DNA of 64,000 nt from Pseudomonadota bacterium (GCA_018241695.1 JAFEDH010000021.1:124001-188000); one strand, 5' to 3'; positions 17,066 through 26,216 are shown, numbered from the stretch's first letter. Notes: generated from the letters alone by a model not told the origin. Program-made: numbers and translations.

Positions 17066-17980
17066 ATGACCCCCCCCCTCTCGGTCAGCGACCTGCGCAA
17101 GTCCTACGGCGACCATGAGGTTGTCGCCGGCCTATCCTTCGCGCTCCGGGCGGGCGAATGCTTCGGCCTGCTCGGCCCCAACGGTGCCGGCAAGACCACC
17201 ACCCTGCGCTGCTGCCTGGGCCTGATCCGTGCCGAAAGCGGCACCATCACCCTGACCGGCGAACCGGTGCCGGCGCGAGCCCGCGAGGCCCGGATGCGGG
17301 TCGGCATCGTGCCCCAGTTCGACAACCTCGACCCCGACTTCACCTGCGCCGAGAATCTGGTGATCTACGGTCGCTATTTCGGTCTCGAGGACGCCGCCAT
17401 CCGCGCCCGGATTCCCGAACTGATGGATTTCGCCGGGCTGGCCGGTCGCGAGCGCGCCGACATCAAGACACTCTCCGGCGGCATGCGCCGGCGCCTTTCC
17501 CTGGCCCGCGCCCTGGTGAACGATCCCGAACTGCTGATCCTCGACGAACCCACCACCGGCCTCGATCCCCAGGCCCGGCACCTGATCTGGGACCGGCTCA
17601 AGCAGCTCCTGGCCCGCGGCAAGACCATTCTGCTCACCACCCATTTCATGGACGAGGCCGAGCGGCTGTGCGACCGGATCGCCGTCATCGATGGCGGCCG
17701 CATCATCGGCCAGGGCTCGCCGCGCCAGCTCATCGACACACTGATCGAACCCCAGGTCGTGGAGGTCTATGGCGAGAATGCGCCGGCATGGGCGGCGGCC
17801 GAGGCCGGAGCATTCTCGCCGCGCGTCGAGATCAGCGGCGAGACCGCCTTTTGCTATCTCGCCGATGCCGAAACCCTGCTGGAACATCTTGCGCGCCAGC
17901 CCGGACTGCGCACCCTGCACCGGCCGGCGAACCTGGAAGATGTTTTTCTCAAGCTCACGGGACGGGAGCTGCGCGACTGA
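17066..17980 (+). CDS. ABC transporter ATP-binding protein, NodI/DrrA type
   Basis: 304-residue ATPase of an ABC-2 exporter. Walker [10 protein letters not shown], signature [15 protein letters not shown], Walker [15 protein letters not shown] and switch His ([13 protein letters not shown]) are present. A C-terminal extension ending [17 protein letters not shown] is typical of the NodI/DrrA group. Its stop overlaps the start of the permease gene. In rhizobia NodIJ exports lipochitooligosaccharides, but homologues outside rhizobia export unknown lipids or drugs, and nothing nearby indicates the substrate. Confidence 0.9.
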   Translation: MTPPLSVSDLRKSYGDHEVVAGLSFALRAGECFGLLGPNGAGKTTTLRCCLGLIRAESGTITLTGEPVPARAREARMRVGIVPQFDNLDPDFTCAENLVIYGRYFGLEDAAIRARIPELMDFAGLAGRERADIKTLSGGMRRRLSLARALVNDPELLILDEPTTGLDPQARHLIWDRLKQLLARGKTILLTTHFMDEAERLCDRIAVIDGGRIIGQGSPRQLIDTLIEPQVVEVYGENAPAWAAAEAGAFSPRVEISGETAFCYLADAETLLEHLARQPGLRTLHRPANLEDVFLKLTGRELRD

Positions 17981-18747
17981 TGATGGCCCTCTTCTCGTTA
18001 CGCTGGATCGCGGTCTGGCGACGCAACCTGCTGGTCTGGCGCAAGCTGGCATTCACCTCCGTGCTGGGCAACCTGGCCGATCCGCTGATCTACCTGTTCG
18101 GCCTGGGTTACGGCCTGGGCAGCCTGCTGTCGAAAGTGGATGGCATGCCCTACCTGCTTTTCCTCGCCTCGGGCTCGGTCTGCGCCAGCACCATGAATGG
18201 CGCCACATTCGAAGCCCTGTATTCGGCCTTTTCACGCATGCAGGTGCAGCGCACCTGGGATGCGATCCTCAACGCCCCGGTTTCCCTCGAGGATGTCGTC
18301 ATCGGAGAATGGGTCTGGGCCGCCAGCAAGGCGCTGGTCGCCGGCGCGGCGATCCTGATCGTGCTCACGATCATGAATCTGGTGCACTCCCCGCTGGTGT
18401 TATGGTCGCTGCCCATCCTCTTCATCGTCGGACTGACCTTCGCCGCCCTGGGACTCATCGTCACCACCCTGGCGCCCTCCTTCGATTTCTTCATGTACTA
18501 CTTCACCCTGTTCGTCACCCCGATGACGATGCTCTCCGGCGTGTTTTTCCCGCTCGACCAGCTCCCGCCAGCCGTTCAGACGCTCGCCTGGCTGCTGCCG
18601 CTGACCCATGGCGTGGCCCTGGTGCGCCCGCTCGTGCTTGGTGTCTGGCCGGCCGACATTGCCCTGCATCTGGCCGTACTCGGCGCCACCGCCCTCGCCG
18701 GGCTATGGCTGGCGCTCCATCTGGCGCGCCGCCGCCTGCTACGCTGA
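17980..18747 (+). CDS. ABC-2 transporter permease, NodJ type
   Basis: 255-residue permease with six membrane helices partnering the ATPase encoded just upstream. The two genes overlap in TGATG. Family features are the N-terminal WRRNLLVWRKLAFTSVLGNL, DPLIYLFGLGYGLG and FVTPMTMLSGVFFPLDQLP. It ends 12 bases before the stop of the convergent acetolactate synthase gene. Substrate unknown. Confidence 0.88.
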   Translation: MMALFSLRWIAVWRRNLLVWRKLAFTSVLGNLADPLIYLFGLGYGLGSLLSKVDGMPYLLFLASGSVCASTMNGATFEALYSAFSRMQVQRTWDAILNAPVSLEDVVIGEWVWAASKALVAGAAILIVLTIMNLVHSPLVLWSLPILFIVGLTFAALGLIVTTLAPSFDFFMYYFTLFVTPMTMLSGVFFPLDQLPPAVQTLAWLLPLTHGVALVRPLVLGVWPADIALHLAVLGATALAGLWLALHLARRRLLR

Positions 18748-18759
18748 CCACCGCCGCGG

Positions 18760-20478
18760 TCATCCCGCCGGCGCGCGGACCATCATGTCCCGGTTGGCCG
18801 CGCCGGGCGGCACCATGGGGAAAACATGGCGCTCCACATCGATGCCGGCATGGATCAGCACCGGACCCGGCATTGTCAGGGCTGCGCGCAAGGCGCGACA
18901 TGGATCCGGCGCATCATCCAGTTCCACCGCCGCCACCCCCAGACTGCGCGCCAGGGCGCAGAAATCGGGGCCGTGGCGAAAACGGCTGGCATAAATGCGG
19001 CGGTCGTAAAAAAGGGTCTGCTGCTGGTTCACCAGTCCCAGCGAGGCGTTGTCCATCAACACCACCTTGACGTTGACGCCTTCCTCGGCGGCCGTCACCA
19101 GCTCCTGCAGGTTCATCATCAGGCTGCCATCGCCGGAAAAGCACACCACGGTCCGTTCCGGGCAGGCCAGGGCGGCGCCGATGGCGGCGGGCAGGCCGAA
19201 TCCCATGCTGCCCAGACCACCCGAGGTCAGCCACTGGCGCGGCCGGCGCAGTGGATAGGACTGGGCAGCCCACATCTGGTGCTGGCCCACGTCGGTACTG
19301 ATGATCGCGGTATCGTCCAGGCATCCGGCCACGGCGCGGATCAGGCCGTAGTGGCTGCGGGGGTCGTCCACCTCTTCCAGGGCCAGCGGATGATCGGCCT
19401 TGAGCTGATCCACTCTTGCGTTCCATGCGCCGTAGCAGCGCGGAGCGACACCGGGCAGCAGCGCTTCGAGCGCGCTGCGTGCGTCGGCGCGAATCGCCAG
19501 ATCCGGTACCCGCAACTTGCCCAGTTCGCCGGCATCGATGTCGATATGGATCACCCGTGCCGCGGGGCAAAACTCGGCCAGCCTGCCGGTTGCCCGGTCA
19601 TCGAAGCGCGCCCCCACGGCAATGAGCAGATCGCATTCCTCCAGGGCCAGATTGGTATAAGGCGCCGCATGCATGCCCAGCATGCCCAAGGACAGGGGAT
19701 GATCCACCGGCAAGGCCCCCAGGGCCATCAGGGTCATCACCGTGGGCAGGTGGGCTTTTTCCGCCAGTGCCCGGGCCGCGGCACTGGCATCGGCATGGAT
19801 CGCGCCGCCGCCGAGGTAGAGAATGGGTTTTCGCGCTGCGGCTATCAGCGCGGCAGCACGCCCGATCGCCGCAGCCTCCGGCGCCAGGGCCGGTGCGGGA
19901 AGCCCCGGTGCGGGCCAGTCGGCCAGCGGCACGGCCTCCATCTGCACGTCCTTGGGAATGTCGATCAACACCGGCCCGGGACGGCCCGAGCGGGCCAGAC
20001 GGAATGCCTCGGGCACCACGTCACGCAGCTCGGCGGCGCTGCCGACCAGGAAGGCCCGCTTGACGACGGGCCGGGCCACGGCGCAGATATCCAGCTCCTG
20101 AAAGGCGTCGGTCCCTATCATGGCGCGTGGCACCTGCCCGGTGATGGCCACGACGGGAATGGAATCGAGCATGGCATCGGCCAGGGCCGTCACCAGATTG
20201 CTCGCGCCCGGGCCGGAAGACGACAGGCACACCCCCACCTCCCCCGTGGCGCGTGCCCAGCCCTGGGCGATGAAGCCGGCGCCCTGCTCATGGCGCGCCA
20301 GCACATGGCGGATTGTGGGGAAGCGTGCCAGGGCGTCATACACCGGCAGGATGGCGCCACCGGGAATCCCGGCCACGGTGGTCACGCCCTGACGGGCGAG
20401 CAGGCGCACCAGCAGTTCGGCGCCGGTATGGGAAAGGGCGCCGTCGATACTGGCGGGAAAATGCTCGGGTTTGTTCAT
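18760..20478 (-). CDS. ilvB: Acetolactate synthase large (catalytic) subunit
   Basis: 572-residue thiamine-diphosphate enzyme of valine, leucine and isoleucine synthesis. It condenses two pyruvates to acetolactate, or pyruvate with 2-oxobutyrate. Catalytic Glu in LARHEQGAGFIAQG, the PGPGASN-like SSSGPGASNLVT segment, a central FAD-type domain (LLIAVGARFDDRATG) and the TPP motif GDGSLMMNLQELVTA are visible. The ATG at 20478 has CAGGAG upstream. A Val/Leu-rich leader peptide and terminator precede it. The regulatory small subunit ilvN does not follow, since the next gene is convergent. Confidence 0.92.
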   Translation of the reverse strand: MNKPEHFPASIDGALSHTGAELLVRLLARQGVTTVAGIPGGAILPVYDALARFPTIRHVLARHEQGAGFIAQGWARATGEVGVCLSSSGPGASNLVTALADAMLDSIPVVAITGQVPRAMIGTDAFQELDICAVARPVVKRAFLVGSAAELRDVVPEAFRLARSGRPGPVLIDIPKDVQMEAVPLADWPAPGLPAPALAPEAAAIGRAAALIAAARKPILYLGGGAIHADASAAARALAEKAHLPTVMTLMALGALPVDHPLSLGMLGMHAAPYTNLALEECDLLIAVGARFDDRATGRLAEFCPAARVIHIDIDAGELGKLRVPDLAIRADARSALEALLPGVAPRCYGAWNARVDQLKADHPLALEEVDDPRSHYGLIRAVAGCLDDTAIISTDVGQHQMWAAQSYPLRRPRQWLTSGGLGSMGFGLPAAIGAALACPERTVVCFSGDGSLMMNLQELVTAAEEGVNVKVVLMDNASLGLVNQQQTLFYDRRIYASRFRHGPDFCALARSLGVAAVELDDAPDPCRALRAALTMPGPVLIHAGIDVERHVFPMVPPGAANRDMMVRAPAG

Positions 20479-20520
20479 GGTGGGCTCCTGAGTGCAGGTG
20501 CCGGCCACTACCGGAGGGGC

Positions 20521-20556
20521 AATAAAAACCCCCCGCCGGCGATGCGCCGGCGGGGG
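20521..20556 (-). terminator. Attenuator terminator of the acetolactate synthase gene
   Basis: On the minus strand a 12-bp GC stem (CGCCGGCGGGGG with its complement, positions 20530-20541 and 20545-20556) with a 3-base loop is followed by GTTTTTATT. It stands 14 bases after the stop of a Val-rich leader frame and 42 bases before the ilvB start, the classical geometry of transcription attenuation. Confidence 0.88.
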
Positions 20557-20569
20557 TTGAGAATTCAGT

Positions 20570-20692
20570 TCAGCGAACCCCTGCCGACGCGGTGGCTACG
20601 ACCAGTACGACGACTACGGACAGGACGCACGCATCCGACTGCGCCTGAAGGCGCTGGCGAATCGGGTGAGCGGTGGTCTTGATGGCAGTCAC
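20570..20692 (-). CDS. Branched-chain amino acid leader peptide (attenuation)
   Basis: A 40-codon frame on the minus strand whose second half reads VLSVVVVLVVATASAGVR followed by a stop. Eight of ten consecutive codons around the core (tcc excepted) encode Val or Leu, and an intrinsic terminator follows 14 bases later, upstream of acetolactate synthase. This matches the ilvB-type leader peptide, in which ribosome stalling at Val/Leu codons prevents the terminator. The start is uncertain: the GTG at 20692 lacks a clear ribosome binding site, and no ATG is in frame. The frame identity and stop are firm. Confidence 0.75.
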   Translation of the reverse strand: MTAIKTTAHPIRQRLQAQSDACVLSVVVVLVVATASAGVR

Positions 20693-20776
20693 GGCGGCGG
20701 GCGGGGTGAGGGAGAACGTCGGCCGATTATGCCCGCAGCTTCCGGATCAACGCAAGGCCCCCGTAAAATGGGGCGC

Positions 20777-21118
20777 ATGGAAACCCTTCTGGTCATCACC
20801 ACCCTGCCCGACGCCCCCTCGGCGCGGGCACTGGCCGCCCATCTGGTCGAGATGCGGCTGGCCGCCTGCGCGAGCCTCCTCGCCCCCTGCCGCTCCGTGT
20901 ATCGATGGGAGGAGCGGGTGGAGGATGCCGAGGAAGTGCCCCTGCTGATCAAGACTGCCGCCGACCGCTACCCGGCTGTGGAGGCGGCGATCCTTGAACG
21001 TCATCCCTACGAACTTCCCGAAATCGTCGCGGTCCCTGTCACTCAGGGGCTGCCCGCCTATCTGGGCTGGGTGATGGCCGAAACCCGGCCCGCCGACCTG
21101 CCGACACGGATCACCTGA
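20777..21118 (+). CDS. cutA: Divalent-cation tolerance protein CutA
   Basis: 113-residue CutA1, a trimeric small protein linked to copper tolerance in E. coli but of unclear exact function. The family segments VITTLPDAPSARALAAHLVE, LAACASLLAPCRSVYRWE and VPLLIKTAADRY followed by HPYELPEIVAVPV are all present. The ATG at 20777 gives the usual length; upstream in-frame ATGs give a glycine-rich extension with no similarity. Its stop overlaps the dsbD start (TGATG), a gene pair seen often in proteobacteria. Confidence 0.95.
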   Translation: METLLVITTLPDAPSARALAAHLVEMRLAACASLLAPCRSVYRWEERVEDAEEVPLLIKTAADRYPAVEAAILERHPYELPEIVAVPVTQGLPAYLGWVMAETRPADLPTRIT

Positions 21119-22881
21119 TGCGCTGCCAACGTTTCTTGCTTGCCTTCTTCCTGTTCTGTGCCAGCCTCGGGCTGCATGCGCAGACCCCGCTTGCGCCGGA
21201 GCAGGCATTCCGGTTTTCCGCCCGCGTCGCCGCACCCGGCGTGATCGAGGCCCGCTGGCAGATCGCCCCGGGCTACTACCTCTATCAGGACAAGTTCAAA
21301 TTCGCCGTCGAGCCGGCGGGGACCACCCTCGGTCCGCCCGGGTTTCCTCCGGCCGACACCAAGGATGATCCCAATTTTGGCCAGGTGCAGGTGTTTCATC
21401 GTGATGTCGCCGTGCGCCTGCCGTTCACCGGCGGCACGGGTGCGATCACGCTCAAGGTTCAATCACAGGGTTGCGCCGACATGGGCATCTGTTATCCGCC
21501 CCAGCGCGCGGAGGCGCAACTGGTGCTGGCCGGTGCCACGACGGATATGGCAGCGCCGGGCGGCGCCGTCGCCGATGTGGCGCCCCCGGCTTCCGATGAC
21601 AGCAAGGGCATCGCCCGCCTGCTGCGTCAGGGCAGCCTCTGGCTGGTGCTCACCAGCTTCTTCGGCTTCGGCCTGCTGCTTTGTTTCACGCCCTGCGTGC
21701 TGCCGATGGTGCCCATCCTCTCCGGCATCATCGTGAACCACGGCCATGCGGTCAGCCATGCGCGCGCCTTTCTGCTCTCCCTGGCCTACGTGCTGGGCAT
21801 GGCGCTCACCTACGCCGCCGCCGGCGTGGCCGCCGGCTACAGTGGCGCACTGCTCTCCAGCGCATTGCAGAACGCCTGGGTACTGGGTGGCTTCGCCCTG
21901 GTCTTCGTGGCCCTTGCGCTGTCGATGTTCGGGTTCTACGAACTGCAACTCCCCACCGCCCTGCAAAGCCGTGTCTCCGACAGCGCCAACCGGCGCGGCG
22001 GCTCGCTGCCCGCCCTGTTCCTGATGGGCGCGCTCTCGGCCCTGATCGTCGGCCCCTGCGTCGCCGCGCCGCTCGCCGGCGCGCTACTCTACATTGCCCA
22101 GACCGGCAATGCGCCGCTCGGCGGCATGGCCCTGTTCACCCTGGCGCTGGGTATGGGTGCGCCGCTCCTGGCCGTGGGTCTTTTCTCCCGCTCCTTGCTG
22201 CCGAAAACCGGGCCGTGGATGGATGCGGTGAAAAAATTCTTCGGTGTGGTCCTGCTTGCCACGGCCCTCTGGCTGGTGTCGCCGGTGCTGCCGGCATGGC
22301 TGGGGATGCTGGGCTGGGCCGCGCTGCTGATCGTGCCGGCCATCTATCTGCATGCCCTCGATCCGCTGCCATCCCAGGCCCGCGGCTGGGTCCGCTTCTG
22401 GAAAGGAGTGGGGGTCGCCATGCTGCTGGCTGGCGCGACCCTGATCATCGGCGTGATGGGCGGCTCGCGTGATCCGCTACGGCCACTGAGTTTCATTCAC
22501 GGTGAACTTTCCGCAAACGATCACAGTCCGCGTTTCGAGCCGGTGCGCGCGGTGGCGGAGCTGGAAGCCCGCCTGCGCGACGCCGGCAGGCCGGTGATGC
22601 TGGATTTCTATGCCGACTGGTGCACAAGCTGCAAGGAAATGGAGCGCGACACCTTCCGCAATCCGCAGGTGGTGGCCGTGATGGACCGCATGCTGCTGCT
22701 ACAGGCCGACGTTACCGCCAACAACGAGGCGGACCGCGCCCTGCTGGCCCGCTTCGGCTACTACGGCCCTCCCGGCATCGTCTTCTTCGACAGCGCCGGA
22801 CAGGAAATTGCCGACACCCGGATCACCGGCTTTCTCGCCGCCGAACCCTTCCTGGCGCACTTGCGCCGGATTCTCGGATAG
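21118..22881 (+). CDS. dsbD: Thiol:disulfide interchange protein DsbD
   Basis: 587-residue inner-membrane reductase that passes electrons from cytoplasmic thioredoxin to periplasmic DsbC and cytochrome c maturation proteins. All three domains are visible: a signal peptide (cut after LHAQ) and alpha domain with the Cys pair in CADMGICYP; an eight-helix beta domain with CFTPCVLPM and VGPCVAAPLAG; and a C-terminal thioredoxin-like gamma domain with WCTSC at residues 501-505. Length and order match the family. It overlaps cutA and converges on the sensor kinase gene. Confidence 0.96.
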   Translation: MRCQRFLLAFFLFCASLGLHAQTPLAPEQAFRFSARVAAPGVIEARWQIAPGYYLYQDKFKFAVEPAGTTLGPPGFPPADTKDDPNFGQVQVFHRDVAVRLPFTGGTGAITLKVQSQGCADMGICYPPQRAEAQLVLAGATTDMAAPGGAVADVAPPASDDSKGIARLLRQGSLWLVLTSFFGFGLLLCFTPCVLPMVPILSGIIVNHGHAVSHARAFLLSLAYVLGMALTYAAAGVAAGYSGALLSSALQNAWVLGGFALVFVALALSMFGFYELQLPTALQSRVSDSANRRGGSLPALFLMGALSALIVGPCVAAPLAGALLYIAQTGNAPLGGMALFTLALGMGAPLLAVGLFSRSLLPKTGPWMDAVKKFFGVVLLATALWLVSPVLPAWLGMLGWAALLIVPAIYLHALDPLPSQARGWVRFWKGVGVAMLLAGATLIIGVMGGSRDPLRPLSFIHGELSANDHSPRFEPVRAVAELEARLRDAGRPVMLDFYADWCTSCKEMERDTFRNPQVVAVMDRMLLLQADVTANNEADRALLARFGYYGPPGIVFFDSAGQEIADTRITGFLAAEPFLAHLRRILG

Positions 22882-22921
22882 CACGTATCCCTGTTATCGA
22901 CATTTCAAGAAGGTGCCTGCT

Positions 22922-24295
22922 TCACTCCGGGTCATGCAGATGTTTCTGCAAGGGAACGATAACGGTAACACTTAAGCCTGTTTGCCGGATCTCATCGGTA
23001 AAGCCAAGACGGATTTCCGCACCGATGCGGCGGGCAATCGTTTGCACGATGGAGAGCCCCAGACCCGAACCCATCTGCCCATTGCCCAGCGTGCGGTAGA
23101 AGGGATCAAAAACCCGGTCCCGTTCATCCGGCGGAATGCCCGGTCCGCTGTCCTGAATTCGCAGCGCCGCCTTCCCGCCCGATATGCTCACGGAAAGATC
23201 GACACGTCCTCCCACCGGCGTGTAGCGGATGGCGTTATCGACCAGATTCCTGATGATGGCGATCATGTCCGGCTCGCTCACCCACACTTCGGGGTCCTGC
23301 GTGCCTTCGACACCGATGTCGATGTGCCTGGCCTCGGCCAGCGGCATGAGATCTTCCAGGACGCGGCGATAGACGCTCTGGACCGATACCGGCGACGGTG
23401 GCGATTCGGCGGTCGACTGCGCCCTGGCCAAAGTCAGAAGCTGATCCAGAAGGCTCCGGCTGCGTTCGATCCCTTGACGCAACACGGTCAGCCGTTCGCG
23501 TGCCACGCCGGACATTTCGGCATCGGCCAGCCGTTCCGCCTGCAGCGACATGGCGGTCAACGGCGAGCGCAGTTCGTGCGCGGCATCCGCCACAAAGCGG
23601 CGCTGGGATTCCATGGATTGGCTGACACGGGCAAGCAGGCGGTTGATCGCCACAGCGAACGGGCGCACCTCGACCGGAAGGTGATGATCTTCGACGGAGT
23701 GCAGATCCTGATCGGTGCGCTGGTCGATTTCCCTGGAGAGGGCCGCGATGGGCCGGAACATCTTGCGCACCAGATCAGCAACGATCAACAGCAGGACCGG
23801 AACGAGAATCAGGAAAGGCATCACCGTGCGCAGCGCCCCGTCACGGGCAATTTCATTGCGGAAACCGGATTCCTGCGCCACGGCGATGCGCTCCCCGTCA
23901 GCCATGGTCTTGACCAGCACGCGGAAGGTTTCTCCACCGACATCCAGCGTGTGCAATCCATCCGCCAATGTCGCCGGGAGCGGGAGCACGCCCCCGGCAT
24001 CCACGCTTGTCGCGGTCGGATTGGCCTCGCCCAGGCGCTGAACGATCACGCGCGATTCTTCATCGGCATCCTTGGGACGAGTATCGGTAGTCGGGGCGTC
24101 TGGCGACAGGCGCTGACGATCCATGATCTGCGCCACCTGGCGCAATACGTCGTCCTGCAGCTCGTGAGCCTCGTCGAACGCGGAAAGGAACGAGAACACC
24201 CCGGCGACGACAGCCACCACGAGGATGGCCAGCGACAGGGTGAAGGACAGCTTGAGTTGAACCGATTCGTTCAATCGGTTTTTGAGACCATCCAT
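22922..24295 (-). CDS. Sensor histidine kinase, QseC-like
   Basis: 457-residue membrane kinase. A first helix at about 18-38 and a second at about 158-176 enclose a periplasmic sensor region. A HAMP linker follows, then the H-box RRFVADAAHELRSPLTAMS (phosphoacceptor His240), the N-box IIRNLVDNAIRYTP, and ATP-lid motifs DSGPGIPP and GSGLGLSIV. The layout is that of QseC/PmrB-type kinases. It overlaps the response regulator gene by 25 bases and is therefore translationally coupled. The signal is unknown. Confidence 0.92.
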   Translation of the reverse strand: MDGLKNRLNESVQLKLSFTLSLAILVVAVVAGVFSFLSAFDEAHELQDDVLRQVAQIMDRQRLSPDAPTTDTRPKDADEESRVIVQRLGEANPTATSVDAGGVLPLPATLADGLHTLDVGGETFRVLVKTMADGERIAVAQESGFRNEIARDGALRTVMPFLILVPVLLLIVADLVRKMFRPIAALSREIDQRTDQDLHSVEDHHLPVEVRPFAVAINRLLARVSQSMESQRRFVADAAHELRSPLTAMSLQAERLADAEMSGVARERLTVLRQGIERSRSLLDQLLTLARAQSTAESPPSPVSVQSVYRRVLEDLMPLAEARHIDIGVEGTQDPEVWVSEPDMIAIIRNLVDNAIRYTPVGGRVDLSVSISGGKAALRIQDSGPGIPPDERDRVFDPFYRTLGNGQMGSGLGLSIVQTIARRIGAEIRLGFTDEIRQTGLSVTVIVPLQKHLHDPE

Positions 24296-24936
24296 CCGAC
24301 CCCCCTGACGTTCCTGATGATCTCGCTGCCGAGCTTGCGCCGCAACGCGTGGATCAGATATTCGACGGCATTGCTTTCGACCTCCTCGCCCCAGCCATAA
24401 ATGCGATCCTCCAGCTCGCTACGGGACAAGATGGCGCCAGGCCGAACCAGCAAGGCTTGCAGCAGCGAGAATTCGCGGTTCGACAGTAACACCTGGGAGC
24501 CGCCACTGACGCAGGCCTCTTTGGTGGCCGGGTCGAGCATCACCACGCCGTTACCGAGCACGGGTGCGGCGCTGCCGCCTTTGCGCCGCAGGACAGCACG
24601 CATTCGGGCCAGCAGTTCCGCCATATGAAAGGGCTTGGATACATAGTCGTCGGCACCGCTGTCCAGACCACGCAAACGGTCATCCAGGCCGTCACGGGCC
24701 GTGATGATGAGCAGGGGGACCGGATTGTCCTTGGCACGAATGCTGGCCAATATCTCAAGCCCATCCTTGCCGGGGAGGCCCAGGTCGAGCAGCGCCAGGT
24801 CATAATGCTGACAGCCCAGTGTTATGAGGGCGGCTGTCCCGTCCTTCACCCAGTCAGCGGCATAGGATGCATCTTTCAATGCCCCCTGGATCACCTCGCC
24901 GATCATGGGATCGTCTTCGATCAGCAATACCCGCAT
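24271..24936 (-). CDS. OmpR/PhoB-family response regulator, QseB-like
   Basis: 221 residues: a receiver domain with acidic pocket EDD, phosphoacceptor Asp51 (LALLDLGLPGKDG), the Thr of ITARD and Lys of SKPF, followed by a winged-helix DNA-binding domain (SNREFSLLQALLV, EYLIHALRRKLG, RNVRGVGWMV). The ATG at 24936 starts the receiver directly; an in-frame ATG 15 bases upstream is less likely. It is paired with the kinase gene downstream. The membrane and PepSY proteins just upstream on the same strand are probable operon partners. Confidence 0.93.
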   Translation of the reverse strand: MRVLLIEDDPMIGEVIQGALKDASYAADWVKDGTAALITLGCQHYDLALLDLGLPGKDGLEILASIRAKDNPVPLLIITARDGLDDRLRGLDSGADDYVSKPFHMAELLARMRAVLRRKGGSAAPVLGNGVVMLDPATKEACVSGGSQVLLSNREFSLLQALLVRPGAILSRSELEDRIYGWGEEVESNAVEYLIHALRRKLGSEIIRNVRGVGWMVSKTD

Positions 24937-24958
24937 TCCCGCTCCTGCCAATCGTTGT

Positions 24959-25717
24959 TCAATGCGCCGCCCTGGCCGCCTGCTGCCTGAACAGCAGAAT
25001 AGCCACCAGCATGAAGGCCAGCAATGCGGCCGATGCCGAATAACGGCTCAGCGCGAGACCTCCCGCACTCACCGGCTTATCCAGAAAATCCCCGACCACG
25101 GCACCCAGCGGACGGGTCAGGATGAACGCGGCCCAGAACAGCAGGGTGCGGGACACACTTGTCCAGTAGTAGGCCACCACGATCAGCGCGAGCAACCCGC
25201 CGAACACGACGGCCGCGCCGGTGTAGCCCAGCCCCGCCGTATCCGCCGTCCAGTCGCCCAACGCGGTACCCAGCGTCTGGGAGAACATGATCGTCACCCA
25301 GTAGAAGGCTTCCGCCCTGGGCGAACTGACGGTGCTTATCGACACGGAGCCGAGGGTGCGATGCCAGACGAAGAGCGAGCCGAGCAGCAAGGCCAGCAGC
25401 AGGCTCGAACCGCCCGCGTATCCGATGCCGAGCGAGCGATCCGCAAAATCGGCCAATGTCGTACCCACTGTGGTGGTGGCGATGATGGTCGTCCAGTACA
25501 GGAAGGGATGAAAAGCTTTGGCCCTGACCTGTGCGAAGACGGCGGCCAGAAAGATCGCCGCAAAAATGCCCGTGCCGACCAGGTAGCCCAGATTCATGGA
25601 CATCGAAACCGCATCACCGCCGGTTTCGCCAAGTGTGGTTGCGGCAATCTTGATGAGCCAGAAGCCCAGCGTGACTTCGGGTACCTTGGCCAGAGCGTGT
25701 TCAGTGGATATTTTCAT
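24959..25717 (-). CDS. Four-repeat integral membrane protein (COG4705-like)
   Basis: 252 residues with about eight membrane helices built from four copies of a roughly 60-residue unit. Each copy carries a small-residue and Asp motif: TTLGETGGD, TTVGTTLAD, QTLGTALGD and RPLGAVVGD, each followed 10-15 residues later by a Gly-rich turn such as LGYLVGTG or LGYTGAAVV. This is the pattern of COG4705 proteins, which are uncharacterised and often lie next to QseBC-like systems. It precedes the response regulator by 22 bases on the same strand. A transport or sensing role is a guess. Confidence 0.82.
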   Translation of the reverse strand: MKISTEHALAKVPEVTLGFWLIKIAATTLGETGGDAVSMSMNLGYLVGTGIFAAIFLAAVFAQVRAKAFHPFLYWTTIIATTTVGTTLADFADRSLGIGYAGGSSLLLALLLGSLFVWHRTLGSVSISTVSSPRAEAFYWVTIMFSQTLGTALGDWTADTAGLGYTGAAVVFGGLLALIVVAYYWTSVSRTLLFWAAFILTRPLGAVVGDFLDKPVSAGGLALSRYSASAALLAFMLVAILLFRQQAARAAH

Positions 25718-25782
25718 GAGTAATCCTTGTTGCTCGGTTTTTCCCTTGTGGTGTACCAGAGGATTTCAGCCAGCGGGAGAGG

Positions 25783-26118
25783 TCAGTCCCGCCTGTCGTG
25801 GTCGTCATCGTGATCCGCCTTGTCCTCGGCGGACGAGATGACCGTGCCCTTCTCGGCATCGATCCGGACATCGAAGACCCTGGTCCCGCTGACGACCTCC
25901 ACGTCATAGACCCAGCCCTGTTTCGAGTGCTCGTACTCGGCACGTGACGCCTTGCCCTGGGCATGCTGCTCGGCAACGGCCACGGCCTGGGTGAGCGGAA
26001 TCCTGGCCTGCCTGATCGCCAGGGCATCGTTCTCCCCAGCGCCCTTGGCGGCGTAAGCAGCCACGCCGGTTACGGCGATGGCGATGGCCAGCAGGAAAAG
26101 TCTGGTGTAGCGGTACAT
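25783..26118 (-). CDS. Secreted PepSY-domain protein
   Basis: 111 residues with an N-terminal signal peptide (YTRLFLLAIAIAVTGVAAYA) and one PepSY domain: IPLTQAVAVAEQHAQGKAS, GWVYDVEVVSG and FDVRIDAEKGTVIS. The C-terminus is a short Asp/His-rich tail (KADHDDDHDRRD) that could bind metal. The ATG at 26118 has AGGAGAAACATC upstream and is preferred over an ATG 33 bases earlier. PepSY proteins commonly accompany QseBC-like two-component systems, and this one lies 65 bases before the membrane protein gene of that cluster. Confidence 0.87.
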   Translation of the reverse strand: MYRYTRLFLLAIAIAVTGVAAYAAKGAGENDALAIRQARIPLTQAVAVAEQHAQGKASRAEYEHSKQGWVYDVEVVSGTRVFDVRIDAEKGTVISSAEDKADHDDDHDRRD

Positions 26119-26216
26119 GATGTTTCTCCTGAAGAGTGCAGGGATTTGCACGGTGGAGAAGCTACGGGAGAAAACTTAGCCGATCCCGAGCCCGCGACGG
26201 GCTGGTTTTCCAGCGG

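Noticed and set aside
20622..20640. Short ATG frame (MRASCP) as the leader peptide of ilvB
   Set aside because: It has no Val/Leu run and is in a different frame from the Val-rich leader, whose stop is correctly placed before the attenuator.
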